64,000 nt of DNA from Halanaerobium sp051746665 (GCA_051746665.1 JBNJFG010000001.1:1-64000); one strand, 5' to 3'. Counted from the stretch's first letter, positions 8,902 through 18,359 are shown. Notes: a model not told the origin generated them from the letters alone. Numbers and translations are program-made.

Positions 8902-9882
8902 ATGATCATTGGTTTAACAGGTGGAATAGCGACTGGAAAATCTACAGCTGCAGAATATTTAAAGAAAAAGGGAGCAAAAATAATTGATGCAGACCAAATT
9001 TCTCATAAAATTACTCAAAAAGGCGAAAAAGGTTGGAAACGGGTAATTGATGAATTTGGAAAAGATATTTTAAAAGAAGATGGAGAATTTGATAGAGAAA
9101 AGTTGGGGGAAATAGTTTTTTCTAATACAGCAAAAAGAAAAAAGCTCGAAGCCCTTCTTCATCCATTAATTATTTATGAAATGAAAGAGGAAGCTCATGA
9201 ATATTTAGAAAGTGGTCAAATTGTAGTTTTTATGGCGCCACTTCTATATGAAACTGGGCTGAATCGTTTTTGTGACCAGGTTTGGGTTATCTCTGCTTCC
9301 AAAGAAGCCCAGATTAAAAGATTAGAAAAAAGAAATAACTTGGATCAAGATGATGCATTAAAAAGAATTGATTCTCAATTATCAATTGAAGAGAAGAAAA
9401 AGAAAGCAGATGTAGTTATAGAAAATAATTCAACAATTAAAAAATTAAGGGAGAAGTTAGATATACAGTGGAGTAAAGTATTGAAAGGAGAAGATGAGAC
9501 CTTGATTAGAATAGCCTTAATTGCTCATGATGAGAAAAAAGAAGATATGATAAAATTTGCTGAAAAACATAGAGATGTTCTTGCAAATATGAGATTAATA
9601 GCAACTGGTACAACAGGACAAAGGCTAATTGATGAAACCGGTCTTGATGTAGAAAGGATGGCATCTGGGCCAATCGGAGGAGACCAGATGATTGGAGCAG
9701 AAATTGCTAAAAATCGTTTAGATGGAGTTATTTTTCTAAGAGATCCCTTAACTGCACAGCCACATGAGCCTGATGTTAGCGCATTATTAAGGTTATGTGA
9801 TGTACATCAGATTCCTTTAGCAACAAATTTGGCAACTGCCGAAATGATTATCCACTCTCTAGCAGCAGAAAATAGAGCTTAA
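8902..9882 (+). CDS. fused dephospho-CoA kinase / methylglyoxal synthase
   Basis: Residues 1-195 are CoaE, which phosphorylates dephospho-CoA in the last step of CoA synthesis: P-loop GGIATGKST, then the DADQISH and APLLYETGL motifs. Residues ~201-326 are a complete methylglyoxal synthase (DHAP to methylglyoxal and phosphate): IALIAHDEKK, ATGTTGQRL, catalytic Asp261 in GPIGGDQM, and His288 in PHEPDV. The two are normally separate proteins. The frame is continuous with no sign of a frameshift. Codon 201 is a TTG (9502) preceded by AAAGGAG at 9484-9490, so a free synthase could also be translated from inside the gene. The ribosome binding site at the main start is GGGAGGATA. The gene lies between mutM and slt. 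Confidence 0.92.
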   Translation: MIIGLTGGIATGKSTAAEYLKKKGAKIIDADQISHKITQKGEKGWKRVIDEFGKDILKEDGEFDREKLGEIVFSNTAKRKKLEALLHPLIIYEMKEEAHEYLESGQIVVFMAPLLYETGLNRFCDQVWVISASKEAQIKRLEKRNNLDQDDALKRIDSQLSIEEKKKKADVVIENNSTIKKLREKLDIQWSKVLKGEDETLIRIALIAHDEKKEDMIKFAEKHRDVLANMRLIATGTTGQRLIDETGLDVERMASGPIGGDQMIGAEIAKNRLDGVIFLRDPLTAQPHEPDVSALLRLCDVHQIPLATNLATAEMIIHSLAAENRA

Positions 9883-9901
9883 TTGAGGGGGATAACTAGA
9901 T

Positions 9902-10507
9902 TTGAACAAAGAATATTTAACTAAAATTGTTATTTTCATTATGCTTTTAATTTTATTTTTTCTGTTTATGAGTAATGATTTTGATTTATGGACAATTCGG
10001 AGGAATTTTGAACAAATAAAATATCAGGCTGAAATTGAGAAGTACGCTAAAGAATTTGCTATTGAAAAAGAATTGTTGGCAGCTTTGATTTATGTAGAAA
10101 GTAGATTTAATAATTATTCGCAGTCTTCCAAGGGAGCAGTTGGTTTAATGCAGTTAATGCCATCTACAGCAATTTGGATAGCTGAAGAACTAGGTTATAA
10201 TAATTTTAAATTAGAAGACTTAAATAATCCAGAATTAAATATAAAGTTTGGAAGCTGGTATTTTAACTATTTATATCAAAAATTTGATAAAAATCTAATT
10301 CAAACTATTGCAGCCTATAATGCCGGTGAAAAAAATGTAAGAATTTGGATTGATGATGGTTGGGAAGGAAATATTAATAAAAAATTACCATTTGAAGAGA
10401 CTGATAATTTTGTTCGAAGGGTAATCTCAACTAAGAATTTTTATCAAGAAAATAATCTTAAAATTAGCGGTTTTTCAACTTTAAATTTTTCATTTCTTAA
10501 GCTGTAA
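9902..10507 (+). CDS. SLT-family lytic transglycosylase, membrane-anchored
   Basis: Residues 8-24 are an uncleaved-looking hydrophobic anchor. The soluble lytic transglycosylase domain spans about 45-180, with catalytic Glu in IYVESRFNNYS, then GAVGLMQLMPSTA and the AAYNAGEKNV motif. It cleaves peptidoglycan glycan strands outside the membrane. At 201 residues it is a compact single-domain form with a short tail. The TTG start follows GAGGGGG at 9885-9891. It is probably the last gene of the polA operon (19 bp after coaE/mgsA), an odd partner for replication and CoA genes. Confidence 0.9.
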   Translation: MNKEYLTKIVIFIMLLILFFLFMSNDFDLWTIRRNFEQIKYQAEIEKYAKEFAIEKELLAALIYVESRFNNYSQSSKGAVGLMQLMPSTAIWIAEELGYNNFKLEDLNNPELNIKFGSWYFNYLYQKFDKNLIQTIAAYNAGEKNVRIWIDDGWEGNINKKLPFEETDNFVRRVISTKNFYQENNLKISGFSTLNFSFLKL

Positions 10508-10551
10508 GAATAAAATATGAACTCAAAAACTTTTTCTTTGGTTTAAATATA

Positions 10552-10570
10552 TAGGCTTTATAAAGACCTA
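10552..10570 (+). repeat. inverted repeat between slt and the opp operon
   Basis: TAGGCTT and AAG(A)CCTA form a 7-bp stem with one bulge around TATA. It ends 4 bp before the opp -35 hexamer. A T-run begins 8 nt after the stem. It could be a weak terminator for slt or an operator for the opp promoter; the sequence does not decide. Confidence 0.35.
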
Positions 10571-10574
10571 AAAC

Positions 10575-10603
10575 TTGATTTTTTTATCGAATAATTATAT
10601 AAT
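10575..10603 (+). promoter_or_regulatory. sigma-A promoter of the opp operon
   Basis: TTGATT at 10575-10580 and a perfect TATAAT at 10598-10603 are separated by 17 bp. The leader to the oppA start is about 150 nt and contains a second AGGAGGAGG-like run near 10680 with no gene after it. Confidence 0.7.
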
Positions 10604-10762
10604 TTAAGTTAGTAAAAATTTAATATTAAAAGAATCTTATCAATAAATTTGGATTCTTAATCTAAATTCATATTTTAAAGGAGGAGGTATAAAATAAAAG
10701 TTGATTAGAGATTAGGGAGTAATTTTTAAGAATTAAACAATTATTAGGAGGGAATTTTGAGC

Positions 10763-12574
10763 ATGAAAAAAATATTAATAATTACCTTAACTTTATTTTT
10801 ATTGTTATCAATATCCTCAATGATAGGAGCACAGGATGTTAAAAATCCTGATACTTTTGTAGAAGTTAATATGGGGACTATTGATAGTCTTGATCCTCAT
10901 TTTCAGTATGATACTGCAAGTGCAGAGATTGTTAATAATGTTTATGAAAATTTAATTAAATTTGATCAGGGTGATATTACAAAATTTTTACCACATCTTG
11001 CAACTGAAGTACCAACTGTGGAAAATGGTTTAATTAGAGATAATAATACTACTTATGAGTTTCCACTTCGAGATGATGTAGTATTCCATAATGGTAATGA
11101 ATTAACTCCAGAAGATGTTAAATATAGTTTTTTAAGAGCCCTAATTCAGGATCGTGATGGTGGACCAGTTTGGATGATTTATGAACCATTATTCCAAATG
11201 GGTTCTTTATCTGATGTAATAACTGAAGTTTTAGGAGAAGAAAAAGCTGCTAAGGATTTAACTGCAGAGGAATCTGCAGAAGTTTATGCATATTTAGAAA
11301 AAGCTATCGAAGTGGATGAAAATAGTGTTATTTTCCATCTGCCGAAACCTTTTCCTCCATTCTTAAGTATTATTGCTCAGGGTAATGGTCTTGGTGCAAT
11401 CGTTGATAAAGAATGGACAATTGAACAGGGAGACTGGGATGGCCAGCCAGAAACAATTGCTGAATATACTAACCCAACTAAAGAAGAAGATCCTTTATTT
11501 GAGGCAATGAATGGTACCGGTCCTTATGAATTTGTAGAATGGGTTAATGGTGAAGAGGTAGTTTTAAATAGAAATGAGGATTACTGGCGAGAGCCCGCTT
11601 CTATAAAAAAAGTAATTATTAAAATGATTGATGAGTGGTCAACACGTAAATTAATGCTTCAACGTGGAGATGCTGATATAGTTTATGTAGATAAACAATA
11701 TATGAGTCAGATAAAAGATATGGATGGTATAGAAGTCATAACAGGTTTACCTAATATTTATATGGGTGCTGGTTTAATGAACTATAATATAGTCACTGAA
11801 GGTAATCCAGATGTTCACAGTGGTAAACTAGATGGTAATGGTGTTCCTTCTAACTTCTTTAGTGATATTGATGTTAGAAAAGGATTTTTATATTCAATGA
11901 ATTATGATGCTTTTGTTAAAGATGTATTAGAGGGAGATGGACAGCAGGGTAGAGGTCCAATTCCAGAACCACTTTTAGGTTATGATAAAGATTCTACAAC
12001 TTATGAATTGGATTTAGATAAAGCAGAAGAACATTTCAAGCAGGCATTCGATGGTGAGTTATGGGAAAAAGGTTTTGAAATAACAATTCTTTATAACTCT
12101 GGTAATGATGTTCGTAAGAGTGCTTCGGATATGCTTAAATACTATGTTGAAAGAATCAATCCTAAATTCAAGATTAATGTACGTGGAATCCAGTGGGCAT
12201 CATATCTTGATAAATTAATTGCTCAAAAGTTTACTTTAGGCTTTATTGCCTGGGGTGCCGACTATGCTGATCCACATAACTTTGTAGTTCCTTTTGTAAG
12301 CAGTACAGGAACTTATGGTGGATTTAAAGGAGAAGATTATGCAGAATTTGCAAAAGAAAATATCGATCCTTTAATTGAAGAAGCAATTTCTTTAACAGAT
12401 CCAGAAGCACGTGCAGAAATTTATCGTGAAATTCAGAAAATATCTTATGAAAATGGAACTGATTTTTATCTTTATCAGCCAACTGCTCAGGTAGTTATGA
12501 GAGATTGGGTAGAAGGTTGGTATTATAATCCAATTAGGGATCCAGGTCAGTATTTTTATTCATTAGATAAATAG
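10763..12574 (+). CDS. oppA: family 5 extracytoplasmic solute-binding protein (oligopeptide type)
   Basis: A signal peptide of ~23 residues ends in MIGAQ; there is no lipobox cysteine, so it is a soluble exported binding protein. Family features include the early SLDPHFQYD segment, FHLPKPFPPF and TGPYEFVEW. It delivers peptides (or a related solute) to OppBC. ATG 10763 is preferred to TTG 10757 because AGGAGGG (10746-10752) is 10 nt from the ATG and only 4 nt from the TTG. At 603 residues it is slightly long for the family. A strong hairpin follows the stop, typical where the binding protein is made in excess. Confidence 0.9.
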   Translation: MKKILIITLTLFLLLSISSMIGAQDVKNPDTFVEVNMGTIDSLDPHFQYDTASAEIVNNVYENLIKFDQGDITKFLPHLATEVPTVENGLIRDNNTTYEFPLRDDVVFHNGNELTPEDVKYSFLRALIQDRDGGPVWMIYEPLFQMGSLSDVITEVLGEEKAAKDLTAEESAEVYAYLEKAIEVDENSVIFHLPKPFPPFLSIIAQGNGLGAIVDKEWTIEQGDWDGQPETIAEYTNPTKEEDPLFEAMNGTGPYEFVEWVNGEEVVLNRNEDYWREPASIKKVIIKMIDEWSTRKLMLQRGDADIVYVDKQYMSQIKDMDGIEVITGLPNIYMGAGLMNYNIVTEGNPDVHSGKLDGNGVPSNFFSDIDVRKGFLYSMNYDAFVKDVLEGDGQQGRGPIPEPLLGYDKDSTTYELDLDKAEEHFKQAFDGELWEKGFEITILYNSGNDVRKSASDMLKYYVERINPKFKINVRGIQWASYLDKLIAQKFTLGFIAWGADYADPHNFVVPFVSSTGTYGGFKGEDYAEFAKENIDPLIEEAISLTDPEARAEIYREIQKISYENGTDFYLYQPTAQVVMRDWVEGWYYNPIRDPGQYFYSLDK

Positions 12575-12602
12575 AATATATTTAGTATAAATATTTTCAA
12601 TA

Positions 12603-12634
12603 AATATCTGGGGGGATATTTGCTCCCCAGATAT
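12603..12634 (+). terminator. intercistronic hairpin after oppA
   Basis: ATATCTGGGG pairs with CCCCAGATAT (10 bp, loop ~11 nt). No clear U-run follows. It probably acts as partial terminator or 3' mRNA stabiliser, giving more binding protein than permease. Confidence 0.6.
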
Positions 12635-12679
12635 ATTATTGTTTAGATAACTAAAAGTTGGAAAGGATGAATATAGAGG

Positions 12680-13714
12680 ATGATAGCTTACATTACAAGA
12701 CGCTTACTTATTTTACCGATAATCCTCTTTGGAGTGAGTATGTTAATTTTTTCGATGATTATGATGTTAGGACCTTATCAAAGACTGAGTACTTATATTA
12801 ATGATCCAGCTCAATTAAAGGGTGCTGAAGATATAGATCAGCTGGTTGCTAAATATGGACTTGACGATCCTTGGTATGAGCAATATGGTCGCTGGATTGG
12901 TGGAGTTTTAAAAGGAGATTTTGGTTGGTCAGAATCGGCCGGTGCTCCTGTGACAAAAGCAATATCTGATAGATTTCCTGCTACTTTAGAACTGGCTTTA
13001 TTATCGTTATTTCCAGTTATATTTGGTGGTATAATTCTCGGTGTGCTTTCGGCGGTTCATCATAATAAATTATTAGATCACACAATAAGGATTTTTGCAG
13101 TTATAGGATGGTCTTTTCCATCGTTTGTTTTTGGATTAGTTGTATTAATGATTTTCTATGGGGTTTTAGGTTGGCTGCCTCCGGGAAGATTATCAAATTG
13201 GGCTACAGAAATAGTTAGATCTGCAGATTTCATTAGTTATACAGGCATGCATATTCTTGATGGGATTTTAAATTTCAATTTTTCTATTGTTTTAGATGCT
13301 ATTAGACATTTAATAGCTCCTGTAATTACTATTTCAATTCTATGGTGGGCTTTTATATTAAGAATAACACGTTCTAATATGTTAGAAACATTAAGAAAAG
13401 ATTATATTCGTACTGCCAGAGCTAAAGGACTTGCAGATAACATTGTAGTTTATAAGCATGCTGTTCGTAATGCTTTAATTCCTGTAGTTACAGTTGCCGG
13501 TCAGATGGTGCTTGGATTAGCAGGTGGACTGGTTATAGTCGAAAGTATTTTTGATATAAGAGGATTAGGACAATTTATGGCAAATGCAGCACAGCAGCTT
13601 GATTATCCAGGTGTATTAGGAGGAGCTTTATATTTTGGATTTCTTTTAATATTAATTAATTTATTTGTGGATGTATCATATGCTGTAATTGACCCAAGAA
13701 TTAGATTGGAGTGA
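12680..13714 (+). CDS. oppB: peptide ABC transporter permease, OppB/DppB type
   Basis: The N-terminus YITRRLLILPIILF is the usual first transmembrane helix of DppB/OppB proteins. The binding-protein-dependent transport motif (EAA loop) is seen as YIRTARAKGLADNIV followed by HAVRNALIPVV. About six membrane spans, 344 residues. ATG 12680 is kept although AGAGG abuts it; GAAAGGA at 12661-12667 is the likely ribosome binding site. It forms the inner-membrane channel with oppC, which begins 7 bp downstream. Confidence 0.92.
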   Translation: MIAYITRRLLILPIILFGVSMLIFSMIMMLGPYQRLSTYINDPAQLKGAEDIDQLVAKYGLDDPWYEQYGRWIGGVLKGDFGWSESAGAPVTKAISDRFPATLELALLSLFPVIFGGIILGVLSAVHHNKLLDHTIRIFAVIGWSFPSFVFGLVVLMIFYGVLGWLPPGRLSNWATEIVRSADFISYTGMHILDGILNFNFSIVLDAIRHLIAPVITISILWWAFILRITRSNMLETLRKDYIRTARAKGLADNIVVYKHAVRNALIPVVTVAGQMVLGLAGGLVIVESIFDIRGLGQFMANAAQQLDYPGVLGGALYFGFLLILINLFVDVSYAVIDPRIRLE

Positions 13715-13721
13715 TGGTTTA

Positions 13722-14597
13722 GTGGAATGGCAAGAAGTTGTTAAACGTTTGTTACAGAACAAAATATCATTACTTGGTATTTTAATAATTTTATTTTTTA
13801 TTATAGTTGCAGTTTTTGCACCCTGGATTGCACCACCTAGTGATCCAGATGATCCTTATTTAATTCCAAGAGCAGGGTGGTCAATTGAACCTCAGCCACC
13901 AAGTGAAGAACATATATTTGGAACTACTGAAGGTCAGTATGATATTTTTTATGGTATAGTTTGGGGAACAAGAACTGCTTTTACAATAGGTTTAATTGTT
14001 GTAGGGATCAGTACATCGATAGGAATTATTTTAGGAACAATAGCCGCTTATTATGGTGGTTGGATTGATGAAGTATTGATGAGGGTTACAGATGTTTTTA
14101 TGTCAATCCCTTTCATAATAGCAACTATTGTTTTAGTAACAATTTTAGGTCAAGGACTTACTAATGTTATGATAGCGTTAATCACCTTTAGTTGGATGAG
14201 TACAGCAAGATTAATGAGATCACAGGTTTTATCAGTTAAAGAAGATGAATTTGTACAAGCAGCACTTGCTTTAGGTGCAAACGATTTTAGAATTATTTTC
14301 AGGCATATAATATTGAACACTATTTTCCCGGTTGTAATTCAGGCTTCAATGAGGATGGGTTCAATGGTTATAACTGCTTCTACTCTAAGTTTTCTTGGGG
14401 TAGGTACACCTGAAGGTTATGCCGATTGGGGACAGATGATTTCTTTTGCTCGTAATTGGATTTTAGGTGTTGAGGGTAATCCTTTAAATTACTGGTATAC
14501 TCTTATAATTCCTGGTATTGCAATTACCCTATTTTGCTTATCCTGGAATTTAATTGGTGATGCTTTCCGTGATATATTAGATCCAAAACTTAATTAG
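13722..14597 (+). CDS. oppC: peptide ABC transporter permease, OppC/DppC type
   Basis: The EAA-loop signature VQAALALGANDFRIIFRHI and the N-terminal NKISLLGILIILFF span are typical of OppC. GTG 13722 is chosen: GGAGTGAT at 13708-13715 is a proper ribosome binding site for it. The longer open frame from TTG 13689 would overlap oppB and lacks a site. The product is 291 residues. A periplasmic loop (about residues 35-75) carries the conserved HIFGTTEGQYDIF segment. It pairs with OppB. Confidence 0.9.
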   Translation: MEWQEVVKRLLQNKISLLGILIILFFIIVAVFAPWIAPPSDPDDPYLIPRAGWSIEPQPPSEEHIFGTTEGQYDIFYGIVWGTRTAFTIGLIVVGISTSIGIILGTIAAYYGGWIDEVLMRVTDVFMSIPFIIATIVLVTILGQGLTNVMIALITFSWMSTARLMRSQVLSVKEDEFVQAALALGANDFRIIFRHIILNTIFPVVIQASMRMGSMVITASTLSFLGVGTPEGYADWGQMISFARNWILGVEGNPLNYWYTLIIPGIAITLFCLSWNLIGDAFRDILDPKLN

Positions 14598-14639
14598 TTA
14601 CTGTTAATTTTATAGACGTTAAAAAGGTAGGTGAATTTC

Positions 14640-15671
14640 TTGAGTAAAGAAGCTTTAGTAGAAGTGAAAAACTTAAAAACATATTTTTATACTGAAGAAG
14701 GAGTAGTTAAAGCGGTAGATGGAGTAGATTACGAAATTTATCCTGGTGAAACTTTAGGTATTGTGGGTGAGTCTGGTTGTGGTAAAAGTGTTACTTCCCT
14801 GTCTATTATGAGGTTAATTGAGTCTCCTCCAGGAAAAATTGTGGATGGAGAAATTAATTTTCTGGGTGAGGATTTAATTAAGATTCCTGAAAAAGAAATG
14901 CGTAAAATTCGTGGTAATGATATTTCCATGATATTTCAGGAGCCAATGACATCTTTAAATCCAGTTTATACTGTGGGAGATCAAATAATTGAAGCTATTA
15001 TGCTGCACAAGGGTGTAAATAGAAAAGAAGCCAGAAAACAGGCTATAGATATGCTGAAGAAAGTAGGTATTCCTCTTCCAGAACAGAGGGTAGACGAATA
15101 TCCGCACCAGTTATCTGGTGGTATGAGGCAGCGTGTTATGATAGCAATGGCTTTAAGCTGTGATCCTAAATTATTAATTGCTGATGAGCCAACAACAGCT
15201 CTTGACGTAACCATTCAGGCTCAGATTTTAGAATTAATGAACTCTTTAAAAGACAGTTATGGAATGTCAATTATGATGATTACTCACGATTTAGGAGTAA
15301 TTGCAGAAGTATCTGATAGGGTAGCAGTAATGTATGCAGGTAAAGTAGTGGAATATACTGATGTTGAAACATTATTTGATGATCCAAAACATCCTTATAC
15401 CTGGGGTTTAATGAATTCAATACCTAAATTAGATAAAGATGTAGATCGATTGGAAGCTATTCCGGGTAGTGTGCCTTCTCCACTTAATTTTCCTAAAGGC
15501 TGCAAATTCAATACTCGCTGTCCTTTAGCAGAAGGTAAATGTTATGACGAAGAACCTCCTTTAGAAGATGCAGCAGACGGTCATATGGTTCGCTGCTGGA
15601 GATATGAAGAGCTAGAAGAGATTAAAAAACGTGGAGAAAGAATCTATGAGGATCGAGGTGTTTTAGAATAA
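14640..15671 (+). CDS. oppD: peptide ABC transporter ATP-binding protein, OppD/DppD type
   Basis: Walker A GESGCGKS, Q-loop FQEPMTSLNP, signature LSGGMRQR, Walker B LLIADEPTTALD and switch His in MITHDLGV are all present. The C-terminal oligopeptide-transporter extension carries a Cys-rich segment (CKFNTRCPLAEGKC) that in the family can bind an Fe-S cluster. TTG 14640 with AGGTGA just upstream is preferred to GTG 14631. The stop overlaps the oppF start (TAATG). It powers transport through OppBC with OppF. Confidence 0.92.
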   Translation: MSKEALVEVKNLKTYFYTEEGVVKAVDGVDYEIYPGETLGIVGESGCGKSVTSLSIMRLIESPPGKIVDGEINFLGEDLIKIPEKEMRKIRGNDISMIFQEPMTSLNPVYTVGDQIIEAIMLHKGVNRKEARKQAIDMLKKVGIPLPEQRVDEYPHQLSGGMRQRVMIAMALSCDPKLLIADEPTTALDVTIQAQILELMNSLKDSYGMSIMMITHDLGVIAEVSDRVAVMYAGKVVEYTDVETLFDDPKHPYTWGLMNSIPKLDKDVDRLEAIPGSVPSPLNFPKGCKFNTRCPLAEGKCYDEEPPLEDAADGHMVRCWRYEELEEIKKRGERIYEDRGVLE

Positions 15672-16645
15672 TGGCTGAAAATTTACTAGAAGTTAAAAAT
15701 CTAAAAAAATATTTTCCGGTTAAAGCAGGAATATTTAAAAAGACTGTTGCACATGTAAAAGCTGTTGATGATATTTCTTTTACTGTAAAAGAAGGAGAAA
15801 CACTCGGTCTGGTAGGAGAATCAGGTTGTGGTAAATCAACAACTGGTAGAACAATTCTTCGACTTTTAGAAGCAACTGCTGGAGAAGTTATATTTGAAGG
15901 CAAAAGTGTAATGGATCTCGATAAAAAAGCAATGCGAGCAATAAGACGTGATATGCAGATTATTTTTCAGGATCCATATGCATCACTAAATCCTCGAATG
16001 ACGGTTGCTGACATTGTTGGTGAACCACTTGACATTCATAAGTTAGCTAAAAATAAAAAAGAACGTAATGAAAAAGTAAGAGAAATACTCGAAAATGTTG
16101 GGCTGGGTGCTGAATATATGCATCGTTACCCACATGAATTTAGTGGTGGGCAGCGCCAGCGTATAGGAGTGGCTAGAGCTCTGGCAGTAGATCCTAAGTT
16201 AATTATTGCAGATGAGCCAGTATCTGCTCTTGATGTTTCAGTTCAGGCTCAGGTTGTAAACTTACTTCAGGATTTACAGAAGGAATTTGGTTTAACCTAT
16301 TTATTTATTGCACATGATTTAAGTGTAGTTAAGCATATAAGTGATAGAGTTGCAGTTATGTATCTGGGTAAAATTGTCGAGTTAACAGATAAAAAAGAAT
16401 TATTTAAAAATCCGATTCATCCTTATACCCAATCTTTATTGTCTGCAATTCCAGAAGCAGATCCTAAAAAGAAAAAGGATAGAATTATTTTAGAGGGAGA
16501 TGTTCCTTCACCAGTAGATCCACCTTCTGGCTGTAGATTCCATCCCCGCTGTCCAAAAGCTTTTGATACCTGTTCTGTTAAAGAACCTGAATTTAAAGAA
16601 TATGGTGATGGACATTTTGCTGCCTGTCATTTATTAGACTTATAA
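15671..16645 (+). CDS. oppF: peptide ABC transporter ATP-binding protein, OppF/DppF type
   Basis: Walker A GESGCGKST, Q-loop FQDPYASLNPRM, signature FSGGQRQR, Walker B LIIADEPVSALD and switch AHDLSVV are present. The C-terminal Cys segment is CRFHPRCPKAFDTC. At 324 residues it has the family's usual length. It is translationally coupled to oppD through TAATG. It is the last gene of the operon, before a strong terminator. Confidence 0.93.
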   Translation: MAENLLEVKNLKKYFPVKAGIFKKTVAHVKAVDDISFTVKEGETLGLVGESGCGKSTTGRTILRLLEATAGEVIFEGKSVMDLDKKAMRAIRRDMQIIFQDPYASLNPRMTVADIVGEPLDIHKLAKNKKERNEKVREILENVGLGAEYMHRYPHEFSGGQRQRIGVARALAVDPKLIIADEPVSALDVSVQAQVVNLLQDLQKEFGLTYLFIAHDLSVVKHISDRVAVMYLGKIVELTDKKELFKNPIHPYTQSLLSAIPEADPKKKKDRIILEGDVPSPVDPPSGCRFHPRCPKAFDTCSVKEPEFKEYGDGHFAACHLLDL

Positions 16646-16660
16646 AAATAAATATTTTTT

Positions 16661-16706
16661 AAATCCCTGTACTGGATTTTGAAATTCCAGACAGGGATTT
16701 TCTTAT
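16661..16706 (+). terminator. intrinsic terminator of the opp operon
   Basis: AAATCCCTGT and ACAGGGATTT form a 10-bp stem; an inner CTGGA/TCCAG stem extends the hairpin, and TTTTCTTATTTTT follows. Confidence 0.85.
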
Positions 16707-16769
16707 TTTTAACGAATAATATTATTAAGCTACCATTTTAAATATTTTATTCAATTTGGAGGAATAAAA

Positions 16770-18359
16770 ATGAGAAAAACAAAAATATGTTTTTTAGTTT
16801 TATTAATTATAATAACGGCAGCATTTACTGTAAGTGCAGAAAACTATGGTGGTGATTTAAAAGTTAAAGTAAATAAAAGAGCTTTAAATCTAAATCCAAT
16901 TTATTCGTTTAACAGTACAGAACAAACAATTAATAGACAAATTTTTGATAATTTATTAGCATTTAACAGCAAAGGCGAAATAGTAAATAATTTAAGTGAA
17001 TCCTGGGAAATTAATGAAGATTCCACAGTTTTTAGATTTATCTTAAAAAAAGATGTGTATTTTCATCCTTATCAAATAGATGGGAAAGAAATGACAATCA
17101 ATCAGAGAAAAGTCACTGCAGAAGACTGGAAATGGTCTTTTGAATATTTAGCTGATCCTAAAAATAAATCTCCATATGCAGAAATATTTAAGAAAGTACA
17201 GGGATATGATGATTATCGCCAGCAAAAGAAAAAAGAAATAACTGGTATAAGGGTAATTGATGATTATCAACTTGAAATAGAGTTAAAAAATTCATATGCA
17301 CCTTTTATTTATAATTTAATGAGAGAAGCGGCAGTAGTAATGCCTAAGCAAGCTGTTTTAAATTCAGATCAAAATTTTGCTTTAAATCCAATAGGGACAG
17401 GCGCATTTAAATTTAATGATTTTTTAAATAATAAAATTATTTTAACTGAAAATAAAAATTACTGGCAAAATAACTATCAAAAAGAAAAATTGCCATATTT
17501 AAAACAAATTGAATTTTATTTTAATGAAGCTAATAATTTAAATAGCAATTATCAAAATTTTGATTTATATGAGCTCAACCAAAAGCAACTAATTGATTAT
17601 TATCATCAAAAAATTATAAAAAATAATTATAGTTTAAAAAAGATTGGAAATAATAACATTTACTTTATTGCTTTTAATTATAAAAATAATTCTAATTATA
17701 ATACTAGTTATAGAGATATCAAGAAAAAAATTATATCAACTTTAAATAATAATGAAGTTATTGAATGCTTAAATTTATATAATTTTAGTTATTTAAAAAA
17801 TGAAAGCGATGATTTTAAAATATTAAATAAAATAAATTATAGAAATCAGCAGTTAGCAAAACAAGAATTAAACAATAACGAAAAATATGCATTAACTATA
17901 GCTCTTAATAATTCTGATTGCAGTCTTAAGACTGCAGAATTAATAAACAAAGAATTTGAAGCTTCAAATATTGACTTAACTATAAAAGATTACAGCTGGT
18001 CTGAATATTTAAATATTTTAAAAAATGATCCAAACAGTCAACTTTTTATAATGTCATATAATTATGAGGATAAATTTAATTTCATAATTGATAATTTTTA
18101 TTCGAAGTCTGATAAGAATTATTTTAATTATGAAAATAGAAGAGTAGATAATTTAATTGACTATATAAAACTAACCAAAGACAAAAATAAGCAAAGTAAA
18201 GCTTATACTATAATTGAGGAAGTTTTGCTAATTGATAATCCCTTTGTTTTTATATTACAGAGTCAAGATAATTATTTAATCTCTAATCAATTATTAAATC
18301 AAGATATTTTTGAAAATATATATACTCGCAACAATTTTGAATTATTATATTTTAACTAG
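16770..18359 (+). CDS. orphan family 5 solute-binding protein
   Basis: The signal peptide (about residues 1-23, VSA|EN) has no lipobox. The mature part starts GGDLKVKV and contains ALNLNPIYSF, the long AEDWKWSFEYL segment and PIGTGAFKFND, which identify an SBP_bac_5 protein. At 529 residues it is complete. Composition differs sharply from oppA: it is very rich in Asn, Lys, Ile and Tyr, and the DNA is more AT-rich. It lies behind the opp terminator with its own ribosome binding site (TTGGAGGAA) and no permease of its own. It may feed an alternative ligand to OppBCDF, but that is inference. Confidence 0.85.
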   Translation: MRKTKICFLVLLIIITAAFTVSAENYGGDLKVKVNKRALNLNPIYSFNSTEQTINRQIFDNLLAFNSKGEIVNNLSESWEINEDSTVFRFILKKDVYFHPYQIDGKEMTINQRKVTAEDWKWSFEYLADPKNKSPYAEIFKKVQGYDDYRQQKKKEITGIRVIDDYQLEIELKNSYAPFIYNLMREAAVVMPKQAVLNSDQNFALNPIGTGAFKFNDFLNNKIILTENKNYWQNNYQKEKLPYLKQIEFYFNEANNLNSNYQNFDLYELNQKQLIDYYHQKIIKNNYSLKKIGNNNIYFIAFNYKNNSNYNTSYRDIKKKIISTLNNNEVIECLNLYNFSYLKNESDDFKILNKINYRNQQLAKQELNNNEKYALTIALNNSDCSLKTAELINKEFEASNIDLTIKDYSWSEYLNILKNDPNSQLFIMSYNYEDKFNFIIDNFYSKSDKNYFNYENRRVDNLIDYIKLTKDKNKQSKAYTIIEEVLLIDNPFVFILQSQDNYLISNQLLNQDIFENIYTRNNFELLYFN

